A stretch of DNA of 64,000 nucleotides from Arenibacter aquaticus (GTDB taxonomy: Bacteria > Bacteroidota > Bacteroidia > Flavobacteriales > Flavobacteriaceae). The notes beneath the pieces were generated by a model. That model saw only the letters and a program-made list of their open reading frames with translations. It was not told the origin of the DNA and ran no database searches. The stretch covers positions 418,210 through 482,209 of the forward strand of contig NZ_RQPJ01000021.1 of NCBI RefSeq assembly GCF_003957295.1, given 5' to 3'. The position numbers and the translations under genes were made by a program. Below, in pieces: positions 7,867 through 16,579 of this stretch; position 1 is the first letter of the stretch, and the number at the start of each line of letters is the position of its first letter.

Positions 7867-10098
7867 TTAGAAGCTAACGGACACTTTAGCTCTGGCGAAG
7901 AATGGTGTTCCCGGTGTAAAATGGATTTCCTCAACAGCTTCCGGTTCATCATATAATCTACTGTTCGTAGCAAATTGGGTCTCGTTCCATTCGGTATCAA
8001 AAAGGTTATCGATTATAAGCCCGAAGCTCCAATTTTTCAAGGTATAATTTAGATTGAAATCGGTCACAAAATAGCCCTCTGCCACAATGGAATTGTCTTC
8101 ATTTGCGGGACGGTCTTTTATATAGCGATAATTGAGTCCGCCAGAAATATTTTTTAAGCCTTTAAAACTAATTCCTCCAGAGGAAGTAAGATCTGGGGCC
8201 AAGGGAATATAGTCTTGTCCATTGGGTTCCTCCGTACTTCTGGCATAGGTATAATTGATATCCCCATAGGCATACAGCCAATCGGTAATTTGGTAGCGCG
8301 CTCCAAAATCTATTCCATACCTACTACTTTTGCCACTGGGCTCTACTATGCCCGCATCCCCTACGTACACAAATTCTTGTTGTAGTTGAAGCTGCCAAAA
8401 GGCCATATTAAATACAAGCTGGTCCATAGGCCTGTAAAGGGTTCCTATATCGGTCCCAAAGGCTTTGGGCAATGTCTTTTCCCCGTTATTGGCCACCACT
8501 ACCCTGGTATCATTGGAGTGGAAGCCCAATCCTGTTTTGGCAAACAACTGTACCTTCGGAGAGGCTTGATAAATGAGGTTTAGTTTGGGACTGGCGATAA
8601 GCTTATTTTTCCCCTGATTGTCATAAGTGTTGGTCAGCAAGTTTTCATAATCAAACTGAAAATAATCCAGGCGAACCCCTGGGTTAATATTCCATTTATC
8701 TACCTTATAATTCAGGTTCAGGAAGGTATAGACATTCATTTCGTCTATATTACCAAAGGCCAACCTATCCAAAGTGGTCTGTCTGTTCAGGGTATGCGAT
8801 AATTCTACTTCGTTAATGTCATCATACCTAAACCCAATTCCGGTATGGTATTGGAATTGAGCGTTATGCCGATCCCAATGCAGGGTTTGCTCATAGCTGC
8901 TTTCCCCACCTATAATGGTTCTATCTTCCTTCTGCTTTATCTGATCCCCATTAACGGGATCCTCCAAGAAAAAAGTAAAATTGGAATAGAGCTCAAAATC
9001 GTACTGGGACACAAAAAGTTTCGACTTTAGTCGGCTGTGCGGGTCCAATTGTTTTTCGTGATCTATTAGAAAGTTAGACCTACTGGTATTACCACCTTCG
9101 GTATCATCTATAGCCCCAAACCTTCCAATACTGCCATTGTCTACGGCGCGTTGCGGTATCTGTCCCGAGGCATCCCATTTGCTTTGAAAATGCGAAGCAC
9201 TTAGGTTAAGCTCGTTACCCTCATCATCCTTATGATTGTAACGGGCCATTAAATTTAATCTGTTAAACTGCTGTGGCGACTCAAAAACGCCGTCAGAAAG
9301 CATGTATTCGGAGGCAATATATGCATTGTTGGTATCGCCCTCCAACAATTTAAACATGCCCAAGCCCCTTAAAGTATTGTATTTCCCTACTTCCATGCTC
9401 ATCAAATTTTTGTCCAAAATCTTTTTGGTAGTGAGTCCCACATATCCGGCCGTGTTAAAGTTACCTTCGTCTACGTAGTAGGGACCCTTACCAAAATCTA
9501 TATGATCTATGGTTTCAGGAATTATAAAATGCATGTCGGCATACCCTTGCCCATGGGCATGGGAGACCATATTTACGGGCATTCCATCTACATTGATGGC
9601 CACATCCGTTCCATGGTCTACATCAAAGCCCCTTAAGAAAATCTGTTCTGCTTTTCCTCCTCCGGCATGCTGGCCTATCATAAGCCCAGGGACTTTTCTA
9701 AGGATTTCTTGGGCAGATTTAACAGGATTGGATTTAATGTCCACGTTTATAATGCTGCTCATAGCATTGATATGGGAAACTAGGACTACCTGATCCAAGG
9801 AGACCGCAGCTTCCTTTAAAACTATATGCAAGGGAGTGCTTAAGTGGTTGTTGTTCAGGGTAATCGTTTGGTTTTTATACCCAAGACTATAGAAATGTAT
9901 TTGGTCATTTATACTTACGTTGGCCAGACGGAAAACCCCCGAATTGTTTGTATAGGTGTAATCACCAGATTGTTTATTGTAAACCCCTACTCCACCTAGC
10001 GGGGTTAGGTCTTCCCCTACTATTTTACCTGTGATGGTATGGGCCTGGAGGAAGCCGAAAAATAATAAGCTTATTATGTATATGGTATTTTTTATCAT
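7867..10098 (-). CDS. TonB-dependent outer-membrane receptor, probably for a metal or metal complex
   Basis: This is an outer-membrane beta-barrel importer energised by TonB. After a signal peptide (about residues 1-19) there is a CarboxypepD_reg-like domain (about 20-105) and a plug (about 110-215) containing AQEILRKVPGLMIGQHAGGG, FLRGFDVDHGTDVAINVDG and MVSHAHGQGYAD. A 22-strand-type barrel ends in the terminal Phe (KVSVSF). The plug motif with DHGTD and a His-rich SHAHGQ loop marks a receptor subgroup distinct from SusC; the histidines suggest metal recognition, but the ligand is unproven. It lies 193 bases downstream of a histidine-rich protein on the same strand. No cobalamin riboswitch is visible in that gap. 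Confidence 0.9.
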   Translation of the reverse strand: MIKNTIYIISLLFFGFLQAHTITGKIVGEDLTPLGGVGVYNKQSGDYTYTNNSGVFRLANVSINDQIHFYSLGYKNQTITLNNNHLSTPLHIVLKEAAVSLDQVVLVSHINAMSSIINVDIKSNPVKSAQEILRKVPGLMIGQHAGGGKAEQIFLRGFDVDHGTDVAINVDGMPVNMVSHAHGQGYADMHFIIPETIDHIDFGKGPYYVDEGNFNTAGYVGLTTKKILDKNLMSMEVGKYNTLRGLGMFKLLEGDTNNAYIASEYMLSDGVFESPQQFNRLNLMARYNHKDDEGNELNLSASHFQSKWDASGQIPQRAVDNGSIGRFGAIDDTEGGNTSRSNFLIDHEKQLDPHSRLKSKLFVSQYDFELYSNFTFFLEDPVNGDQIKQKEDRTIIGGESSYEQTLHWDRHNAQFQYHTGIGFRYDDINEVELSHTLNRQTTLDRLAFGNIDEMNVYTFLNLNYKVDKWNINPGVRLDYFQFDYENLLTNTYDNQGKNKLIASPKLNLIYQASPKVQLFAKTGLGFHSNDTRVVVANNGEKTLPKAFGTDIGTLYRPMDQLVFNMAFWQLQLQQEFVYVGDAGIVEPSGKSSRYGIDFGARYQITDWLYAYGDINYTYARSTEEPNGQDYIPLAPDLTSSGGISFKGLKNISGGLNYRYIKDRPANEDNSIVAEGYFVTDFNLNYTLKNWSFGLIIDNLFDTEWNETQFATNSRLYDEPEAVEEIHFTPGTPFFARAKVSVSF

Positions 10099-10291
10099 TC
10101 TTTAAAATTATATGTCAACGGCCTAGGCCATTATTTAATTACGACAAAGCAGTAGCCATCACTACTTAAACCAATGGTTTAGGTAGGAGAATTATGTAGC
10201 GGTATGGCGCTATAGTAATGTGCTAATGGCCTGCAATGTACCTTTAGGGGGTAATAAGATATGTTTAAGCCCCCTATAATCTATTGAAACT

Positions 10292-10834
10292 TCAACTTCT
10301 GTAGAAATGATCTGGCGGAGGGGTCAAAGGGGGAAAATCACTTTTAAAACTGTCCCTGTTCCTTGAAGGGAAATTGTTGTTTTTTATACAGTAGATTGGT
10401 GTGGGCAGGTCTCCAGGTTCTTCAGCCAGGTGTTTGTCTACATCCATTTCTACTGTTACTTTTTTGTAAGGTTCTTGTTCCGGGTCTGTATCTTGGAACA
10501 TCTGATTAAGGAATGCTATTACCTTATGATCATGTTCCGGTTCCATATCTTGGCCGGGCCCGTTTTTATGGGGGTGCTGATGAGGCGCAACACTTAAATG
10601 AGGCCCATGGGAGCTTGCTTGATCTTCTGCATGCTGCCATAGTGCGCCATGGGATTTATTATTGTTATAATGGGAATGGCTGTGTTGAATCTGTTCCTGG
10701 TGTACCCAATGCGATAGCAAATGTATCAGATCTGTCAGTTCGTGTTTCATGGGACTCATTAGATAACAGACAGCAATGCAGCAGGTTATGCTTTTGAACA
10801 GGAATGGCTTAAAGCCTTTTTGGTTGGTTTGCAA
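10292..10834 (-). CDS. Histidine-rich exported protein upstream of a TonB receptor
   Basis: The protein has about 18 His in 180 residues. An N-terminal hydrophobic segment (about 11-28, FLFKSITCCIAVCYLMSPM) is followed by HELTDLIHLLSHWVHQEQIQ, then His clusters (HSHSH, HQHPH, EHDH) and a Pro-rich tail (PPLTPPPDHFYRS). The composition suggests periplasmic or membrane-tethered metal binding. The start is uncertain: the frame opens with TTG at 10834, and the first ATG would be at codon 26, inside the hydrophobic segment. It probably forms a unit with the receptor gene. I do not recognise a named family; a metal-handling partner of the receptor is inference. Confidence 0.75.
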   Translation of the reverse strand: MQTNQKGFKPFLFKSITCCIAVCYLMSPMKHELTDLIHLLSHWVHQEQIQHSHSHYNNNKSHGALWQHAEDQASSHGPHLSVAPHQHPHKNGPGQDMEPEHDHKVIAFLNQMFQDTDPEQEPYKKVTVEMDVDKHLAEEPGDLPTPIYCIKNNNFPSRNRDSFKSDFPPLTPPPDHFYRS

Positions 10835-11047
10835 TACAAGGGCTGTTTGCCTAGGGAGTCTAGGTTTTATTAAGCTTGCAAAATAGAAATTCTAAGTGTT
10901 GGGATTTGTTAAAAAAATGTCAAGGTTTAGTAGGCTATCCTGATATTTAACCCATTTGGGCATTAAAAATTTAACATTTAAACAACAATTTTATGCATGT
11001 AACGTTTTAATTAAAAATGTAATTTTATTTCACAAAAAAAGATAGAT

Positions 11048-11188
11048 ATGTCATTTTTATCACCGCAAATTGAAGCCTTGGCCAAAAGAAAAAAAGAGCA
11101 ATCTCTTATTAAAAAACCTAATTCTTGTGGTATTTTTCAAGAATACGGTCATTTGGAAAAGTTTCAAAAGCCTAAGAAGAGTAAATAG
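11048..11188 (+). CDS. Small basic protein, 46 residues
   Basis: A short open frame begins ATG at 11048 (MSFLSPQIEALAKRKKEQ) and ends TAG at 11186-11188, rich in Lys. It is preceded at about 20 bases by TAATTTTA (7 of 8 to the -7 consensus), and the frame is intact between a promoter-like AT stretch and the convergent amidohydrolase gene. It contains one Cys and no membrane segment. I cannot assign a function. Coding status is inferred from promoter context and protein-like composition. Confidence 0.45.
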   Translation: MSFLSPQIEALAKRKKEQSLIKKPNSCGIFQEYGHLEKFQKPKKSK

Positions 11189-11207
11189 GCCAATGGCTAC
11201 AATTGTG

Positions 11208-12302
11208 CTAATTTTTTGGGAAGAGGCTGCTGTCCAGTCCCGGAATAAGTTTTAAGGCATTCTTGTAGTATACTTTTTTAAGGACTTCATCCGGGAGGTC
11301 CAAGCCATACATGGCCCAAAAGGCGTGATATTTTTTGTGGTACGGAAAGTATTCGTCATCAGATTCCAACACCCTAAAATAAGTTGGGAATTCTTCAGGT
11401 TTCCAACTGTCTTTCCCAAATAGGATCCTATCCTGATACTGCACAAAAAATTTATGGGCATTTCTAGGTTGTCTGCCTAATTCGGCAATAATTGCCCCTA
11501 TACCTACATACATATTGGGTATCTCGTCCAATAACTTGGCTAGGGTCCCCAAGTCATTGGCGTACCAGCCCATATGTGCATTGATAAATTTGGTATTGGG
11601 GTGTTTTTTAAACATTCGGTGCTGCTCTCCAATAATTTGTTCCCAGGATGCCGGGTCGGTTTCCGATCTTTTTCTACGAGGATGTGTCTTTAATTCCAGC
11701 CAGCGCTCATTATTGGCATTTACCTCGTCCCAAAAGGGTTTCGGATCGGCAGAGTGTATGAGTACGGGAACGCCCAATTCAGCACATTTTTCCCAAATAG
11801 CACTTAAACGCGGATCGTCTACCGCCAATCGCTTTCCGGATACATCGGTATTCCTAAGGCCCAAGCTCTTGAATACCTTTAGTCCTTTTGCCCCGTTTTT
11901 TATATCGGCTTCCAATTGTGCCACTGCTTTTTGAGTCCACCCCGGGGTACCTACGCCATCAAAATCTACATTGGCAAATACGGCAAATCTATTGGGGTAG
12001 TTTTTCTTGATATTGGCCAATGCTCCCGTGATACGTTCACCGGAACCCCCACTTAGGTTGACCATAATACCCATATTAAGTTTATCCATGTCGGCAATTA
12101 GAAGTGAAAGATCTTGGGTGGGCATTCGATATTGATGCCCATGAACATATATAAAAGGAAACTTAGCGCTCTTAACTTCCTTTCCGGGCACTTTAAGGGT
12201 AGATACCGGATTGTATTCCTCAAAACTCATGTTTTGGGAAAACGCTTCATGGGAAAAGCTAATAAATAAAAAACAGAGATAGGCTAAATTCTTTAAAGTC
12301 AT
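11208..12302 (-). CDS. Secreted amidohydrolase-2 family hydrolase
   Basis: This is a TIM-barrel metal-dependent hydrolase of the amidohydrolase-related (Amidohydro_2) family. A signal peptide (about 1-22, ending EAFSQ) sends it to the periplasm. Probable metal and catalytic residues are visible in order: YVHGHQ (HxH), the GLKVFKSLG region with a Lys, LIHSAD (His), INAHMGW (His) and LFGKDSW (Asp). Relatives include decarboxylases and lactonases of aromatic or sugar-acid metabolism; the substrate here cannot be read from sequence. It has no operon partner. Its downstream end is only 19 bases from the small convergent gene at 11048-11188. Confidence 0.85.
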   Translation of the reverse strand: MTLKNLAYLCFLFISFSHEAFSQNMSFEEYNPVSTLKVPGKEVKSAKFPFIYVHGHQYRMPTQDLSLLIADMDKLNMGIMVNLSGGSGERITGALANIKKNYPNRFAVFANVDFDGVGTPGWTQKAVAQLEADIKNGAKGLKVFKSLGLRNTDVSGKRLAVDDPRLSAIWEKCAELGVPVLIHSADPKPFWDEVNANNERWLELKTHPRRKRSETDPASWEQIIGEQHRMFKKHPNTKFINAHMGWYANDLGTLAKLLDEIPNMYVGIGAIIAELGRQPRNAHKFFVQYQDRILFGKDSWKPEEFPTYFRVLESDDEYFPYHKKYHAFWAMYGLDLPDEVLKKVYYKNALKLIPGLDSSLFPKN

Positions 12303-12468
12303 TAGATCGTTATATTAAAATCTAAATTTATACTATATAGTGGACAAGCTAAAGCATGAAGTAAAAAAAATATGCAGGGCATTATTTTTTTGCTGTATTA
12401 TGATGTTCTAATTCTCCTTTGGGCTCCCTGGGGAAGGATTGTTAGGAGGAAGGCTACCGCCGAGTAGG

Positions 12469-12795
12469 ATCGCAATAACGTATCGGGGTATGGGTCATTG
12501 CGAGGAAGTCTACCGCTAGGTGGGCGTACCGTGGCAATCTGTTTGTTAATGGGGGTATTTTTGTCACTGTAGTCACTTTAAGAGTAAGATTGCTTCTTCA
12601 CTTTTGCTCCCTATCTGTCGATAGGCAGTATCGCAATGACGTATTGGGGTATGGGTCATTGGGAGGAAGGCTACCGCTAGGTGGGCGTACCGTGGCAATC
12701 TTTTTGTTGATGGTGGGAGTTTCGTTATGCTGCTGTAGGCTCTTTAAGAGTGAGATTGCTTCTTTGCTTATGCTCCCTATCTGTCGATAGACAGG
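12469..12795. repeat. Tandem dispersed repeat, two units of about 161-166 bp plus fragments
   Basis: Unit 1 (12469-12629) and unit 2 (12630-12795) are clearly homologous. Each begins atcgcaat-r-acgtat, contains tatgggtcattg followed by gaggaag, then ctaccgctaggtgggcgtac and gtggcaatct, and ends with agattgcttct and ccctatctgtcgatag. A partial unit precedes (from about 12447) and a third start (atcgcaacgac) follows at 12796. Inverted gcaatct/agattgc arms suggest hairpins. It lies between convergent transcription of nothing: both neighbours are minus strand, just downstream of the molybdenum operon. No transposase is encoded, so this is a non-autonomous or REP-like element. Confidence 0.8.
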
Positions 12796-12821
12796 ATCGC
12801 AACGACTTGTTGGCCAATTAT

Positions 12822-13427
12822 TTACTGTTCACGTTTTTTTACCCGCTCGTACTCTTCTAGGGTGTCAATATCCAGTTCTTTGCCGTCTGCAGATATTTTC
12901 AAGACCTCGTTACCGTGTGCTTTTATGATTTCCTTGGCTCCAAAATCGGACCTCAGCTGTAGGAGGGCCTCAAAATGGGTGGCAGCAAAAATAGCCGGAA
13001 CCCCCACTCTATTGCCATAATCTGTGGCCACAATACTATTGCGGGAATCCAGAAATTGGGTTATAAGGGAGTCCAAATAGTGGTAATCAATCAAGGGCTG
13101 ATCGGCCAAAAGCACTAAAATCCCTTTATATTCTTTATCGCTATCCAGCAAATGACGGGTTCCACAGGCGATAGAATTTCCCAGGCCAGACTTCCAATTT
13201 GGGTTGTATACATAGTCTTGTTTACCCAGTGAAATAGAATCGAGTATTTCTTTTTTGTAGGCTCCCAATACCGTTAGCACCCTTTGGGCCTTGGAAGCAG
13301 TGGCATTTTTTAGGGCGTTTTCCAATAGGGTACTTTCTCCCCAGGGTAATAATTGTTTAATGCCCTTCATCCTGGAAGAAGTTCCCGCTGCCATGACAAG
13401 AATGGCGATGTTGTCTTTCTTCTTCAT
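12822..13427 (-). CDS. mocA: MocA-like molybdenum cofactor cytidylyltransferase
   Basis: This is a nucleotidyltransferase of the MobA/MocA superfamily, 201 residues, predicted to attach CMP to molybdopterin, as needed by xanthine-dehydrogenase-type enzymes. The N-terminus has the nucleotide-binding signature ILVMAAGTSSRMKGIKQLLP (residues 9-28), and further on NPNWKSGLGNSI and LLADQPLID, typical of the MocA branch rather than MobA. It is the last gene of the molybdenum operon and overlaps xdhC by one base (TAATG). The assignment over MobA is based on the KQLLPW and ADQP motifs. Confidence 0.85.
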   Translation of the reverse strand: MKKKDNIAILVMAAGTSSRMKGIKQLLPWGESTLLENALKNATASKAQRVLTVLGAYKKEILDSISLGKQDYVYNPNWKSGLGNSIACGTRHLLDSDKEYKGILVLLADQPLIDYHYLDSLITQFLDSRNSIVATDYGNRVGVPAIFAATHFEALLQLRSDFGAKEIIKAHGNEVLKISADGKELDIDTLEEYERVKKREQ

Positions 13428-14437
13428 TAATCGTGTATACCGGTTTCCTTATCTTTTAAGGGAATAGGATCTCTTTTTCTTATAACGGATAATATCTCCG
13501 ATACAATGGCAACTGCAATCTCCTGGGGTGTTTCCCCTCCAATATCCAGCCCTGCCGGGCCATGAATACTATCTAGAAAATCATAACTTACCTCTGGGTT
13601 TAATTCCATGAGTTCATTAAATAGTTTTTCTCGCCTAGTATTCGGTCCCAATAAACCTAAGTAGATGCTATTAGCACGACTTAATTGAAGTAAATATTTA
13701 AGATCTTTGGAGTAGCTGTGGTTCATCAATACAATGGCTGTATTCTCATCTATTTTGTCTGTCGGAAAATCTTCCGGCAATATGCCCAAGAATTCATGGG
13801 CCCCATTAAAATCCGAGATATTTTTTTCCTCGGTCGGGTCGGCAACAACGCTTACCTCCCAACCCAATCTCGCGGCAAAACCGCATAGTTGTACGGCATC
13901 GTGTTCGGCTCCAATGATAAATAGCTTAAAACAGGGTTGCATCTGTTGTTCAAAAACCAGATGCTCACCAGTGGCCGTATAGTCCGGGAAAAAAGGAAGT
14001 TCTTTGTTTTTCAGTGATATAACCGACCCATAAGTTGAATTGAGGCTTTCTTTTTTCTCAAAATAAGAACGCATTGTAAAGTGGTCCCGGTCCTTTAGTG
14101 CTAGTTCAAAAGCTTGTAAAAAAGTGCTATCTGGAAGAAATGGCTCCAGGAGAATATAGAGTACCCCTTCGCAGCCCAATCTGTACCTGCCGTCATAGGT
14201 CATGACCCTGGCCAGCTGGTCCGCAAATACGGATTGGGCCTGTCTTACCACCTCTTTTTCCACACACCCTCCACTTACGGCGCCTACCATATATCCGTCT
14301 TCCCTGATCAACATTCTAACCCCTGGCCTTCTGTAGGACGATCCGTCCAAGGCTACTACTGTGGCCAGTACCGTCTTGAGTCCCTTGCTTTTGGCCGATT
14401 GGTATTCCTCAATGATCTGTTTTAATTCATGTGTCAT
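13427..14437 (-). CDS. xdhC: XdhC/CoxI-family molybdoenzyme maturation factor
   Basis: XdhC-type proteins bind molybdenum cofactor and help sulfurate and insert it into xanthine-dehydrogenase-family enzymes. The 336-residue protein has the N-terminal XdhC/CoxI domain (GSSYRRPGVRMLIREDG and VSGGCVEKEVV) and a C-terminal Rossmann-like domain (about 170-310; LFIIGAEHDAVQLCGFAARLGW, then GLLGPNTRREKL and IHGPAGLDIGGETPQEIA). It lies two bases after moeA and overlaps mocA, so it is translationally linked. Cofactor maturation for the dehydrogenase encoded at the head of this operon is the expected role. Confidence 0.93.
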   Translation of the reverse strand: MTHELKQIIEEYQSAKSKGLKTVLATVVALDGSSYRRPGVRMLIREDGYMVGAVSGGCVEKEVVRQAQSVFADQLARVMTYDGRYRLGCEGVLYILLEPFLPDSTFLQAFELALKDRDHFTMRSYFEKKESLNSTYGSVISLKNKELPFFPDYTATGEHLVFEQQMQPCFKLFIIGAEHDAVQLCGFAARLGWEVSVVADPTEEKNISDFNGAHEFLGILPEDFPTDKIDENTAIVLMNHSYSKDLKYLLQLSRANSIYLGLLGPNTRREKLFNELMELNPEVSYDFLDSIHGPAGLDIGGETPQEIAVAIVSEILSVIRKRDPIPLKDKETGIHD

Positions 14438-14439
14438 AA

Positions 14440-15639
14440 TTACAGCAGTCTTCTAGTGGGGATAAACACTACATATTCCCCTATTTCATACACTTCTTTA
14501 TTGGGTGCTACCACTATAAATCCGTCCGTAGGCACTAAACTGTTTAGGTCTCCTGAGCCGTTTTCCTTAACTAGGGAAGCTTGTAGTTTACCGTCCAAGA
14601 GGTGTAGTTTTGCCCTGAGCAGTAAGGTTAGTTCCCCTTTTATAACCACCTCTTCCTTAAGGGCTACTTTAATTTCAGATAGTGGGATGCCCAGTGACTG
14701 TTTTAACCAATCCTTAAAATAAGTAGTATAGTTGACAAAGGTGGAAACTGGGTTTCCAGGGAAGGAAAAAACTACTGTCCCTGTTTCCTTTTGCACCCCG
14801 AACCAAAATGGTTTGCCCGGTCTTTGCTTTACTCCGTGGAAGATTTTCTCTACTTGTAGTTCATTTAGTATCTCTGGAATAAAATCGTATTTGCCTTTGG
14901 ATACTCCTCCACTAAGTAATATTACCTTATGTTCTTGCAAGGATTTCCGCAGTACCTTTCGGATGCTTTCCTTATCATCTGCTAAATGCAGAGGTGTAGG
15001 TTCTATACCTTCCTGCCCTAGGGCGGAAAATAGGGTATGTATGTTCGATTTACGTATCTGGTGTGGTAATGGGGTTTCCGATATGTCTACCAGCTCATTA
15101 CCCGTAGAGACTATGGCAGTACTTGGAAGTGCTCTTACTTTTAGGGTAGCTTTGCCTACGGCTGCCAATACACCAATTTCTGCCGGGGTTATGGTACAGA
15201 ATTTTCGCAAAACTACGTTCCCTTTTTTTTGATCGCTTCCCTGGGGGTGGATATCCTGTCCTTTGGAAGGGGGCTTGATTAGGGTAGCCCAGCCATTTTC
15301 TATAATCACATGCTCGTACATGATAACCGTATCGGCATTTTCAGGTAGCACGGCCCCGGTCATTATTTCCAAACAGTTGGCTGTATCGGACAGTGAGCAG
15401 GATGGCATTCCAGCAGCCACTACCCCTTCAATTTTAAAAGTGGTCTGACCCTTTTCAATAGCTTTATAGTTAATGGCTATGCCATCTTTGGTAGCCCTAT
15501 TAAAGGGAGGAAAGTCTCTATCGGCTACTATGTCTTCGGCCAGTATTCTGCCTGTTGCCTGTGATAAGGGAATTTGTTCATCGCCATAGTCCTGACAATG
15601 ATCTAAAACTTTTTGATACGCATCTTTAAAGGAAATCAT
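14440..15639 (-). CDS. moeA: Molybdopterin molybdenumtransferase MoeA
   Basis: MoeA inserts molybdate into adenylylated molybdopterin. The protein carries the expected segments: ATGRILAEDI, DGIAINY (substrate loop), ILSGGVSKGKYDF (MPT-binding GGxS motif; written here as LLSGGVSKGKYDF), the KPFWFGV strand and FSFPGNPVST. The start was set at the ATG at 15639 (MISFKDAYQ); the frame continues three codons upstream only to a TTG. Length is 399 residues, normal for the family. It is followed two bases later by xdhC and preceded by a YdjC-like gene. Confidence 0.95.
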   Translation of the reverse strand: MISFKDAYQKVLDHCQDYGDEQIPLSQATGRILAEDIVADRDFPPFNRATKDGIAINYKAIEKGQTTFKIEGVVAAGMPSCSLSDTANCLEIMTGAVLPENADTVIMYEHVIIENGWATLIKPPSKGQDIHPQGSDQKKGNVVLRKFCTITPAEIGVLAAVGKATLKVRALPSTAIVSTGNELVDISETPLPHQIRKSNIHTLFSALGQEGIEPTPLHLADDKESIRKVLRKSLQEHKVILLSGGVSKGKYDFIPEILNELQVEKIFHGVKQRPGKPFWFGVQKETGTVVFSFPGNPVSTFVNYTTYFKDWLKQSLGIPLSEIKVALKEEVVIKGELTLLLRAKLHLLDGKLQASLVKENGSGDLNSLVPTDGFIVVAPNKEVYEIGEYVVFIPTRRLL

Positions 15640-15670
15640 GGAACACAAGTTACAATTTATAGGATAATGG

Positions 15671-16537
15671 TTAAAGGGAAGACAATTGAATTTCTCTCCA
15701 GCTTATGGGTTTTATATTTCTTTCCTTTAGCAATGTCGCCGTATTGGGGTCGGTAAAAAAATCAAAATCCATTTGTCGCCATTCGGCACCAAAATTGGGG
15801 TGGTCCAAACACACTTGTTTCATTTCCATATTGTTAAAAGCCGGATGGATTAGCAATATGTGTAGTCCAGGGACAAGATCTTGTATAATTTCCTTATATT
15901 TTGCGCTAAGACCTTCGTTTTTCATGGCATTGAAATTCCCTATATGCACCTGGTGTACCATTGTGCCCAATTGGGGTATTGGTGTAAAATTTCCAACGCT
16001 CTGCAACAATTCTTTGTTTAAAAAAATAGGTAGTTTGTATTCCTCGCCCAATTCCTTATACACCTTTAATAGCTCGTTGGTTAAACCTAGGGTATACATA
16101 TGCGAATCCAAATGCGTGGGTTGTATTCCGGCCTTCAGAGCCAGTTCTATCTGTGCTTTTAGCTCTTTTTTTACCTCAGATGGATCGGCTAATTTCTTTA
16201 TTGTTTCACGGCTGCCATGAAAATAACCATATTGGTCTACCAGACTGGGTACTTCCGAGGCAGGGAGAACAGGGCCAAATTTATAGGATTTCCATTCACA
16301 GCTCAGGGTAAGATGTATGCCGCAATCATATTGAGGGTGGTTTTTGGCAAAATTGGCCATGTCCCAAAACCAAGGGCAGGGTACCATGATGCTGTAAGAG
16401 TTTACGATTCCCATTTTCAGGGCTTCTATAGTAGCAGCATTTTGGGAGCAGGATAGTCCGGCATCATCTGCATGAATCATTAAAAGAATATCATCCTTGT
16501 GGTGCCCCAATTGTTCCAATTCGTAATATTTGGTCAT
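15671..16537 (-). CDS. YdjC/ChbG-family carbohydrate deacetylase
   Basis: The family removes N-acetyl groups from sugars such as diacetylchitobiose. Visible motifs are IHADDAGLS near residue 22 (the metal-binding Asp pair), CGIHLTLSCEW (His), THLDSHMYTL (His) and LLIHPAF near the C-terminus. Length is 288 residues and there is no signal peptide, so it should be cytosolic. It lies inside the molybdenum-cofactor operon, between moeB and moeA, where a sugar deacetylase has no known role. It could be a passenger or act on the product of the operon's dehydrogenase; neither can be decided here. Confidence 0.85.
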   Translation of the reverse strand: MTKYYELEQLGHHKDDILLMIHADDAGLSCSQNAATIEALKMGIVNSYSIMVPCPWFWDMANFAKNHPQYDCGIHLTLSCEWKSYKFGPVLPASEVPSLVDQYGYFHGSRETIKKLADPSEVKKELKAQIELALKAGIQPTHLDSHMYTLGLTNELLKVYKELGEEYKLPIFLNKELLQSVGNFTPIPQLGTMVHQVHIGNFNAMKNEGLSAKYKEIIQDLVPGLHILLIHPAFNNMEMKQVCLDHPNFGAEWRQMDFDFFTDPNTATLLKERNIKPISWREIQLSSL

Positions 16538-16579
16538 ATTATTTAGGTTTTATTAGGTTTAAAGGGAAACAATAACCTT

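Noticed and set aside
10099-10291. Cobalamin or other riboswitch ahead of the TonB receptor
   Set aside because: No conserved B12-box sequence or long multistem structure was recognised; only short hairpins and the palindrome ggcctaggcc are visible.
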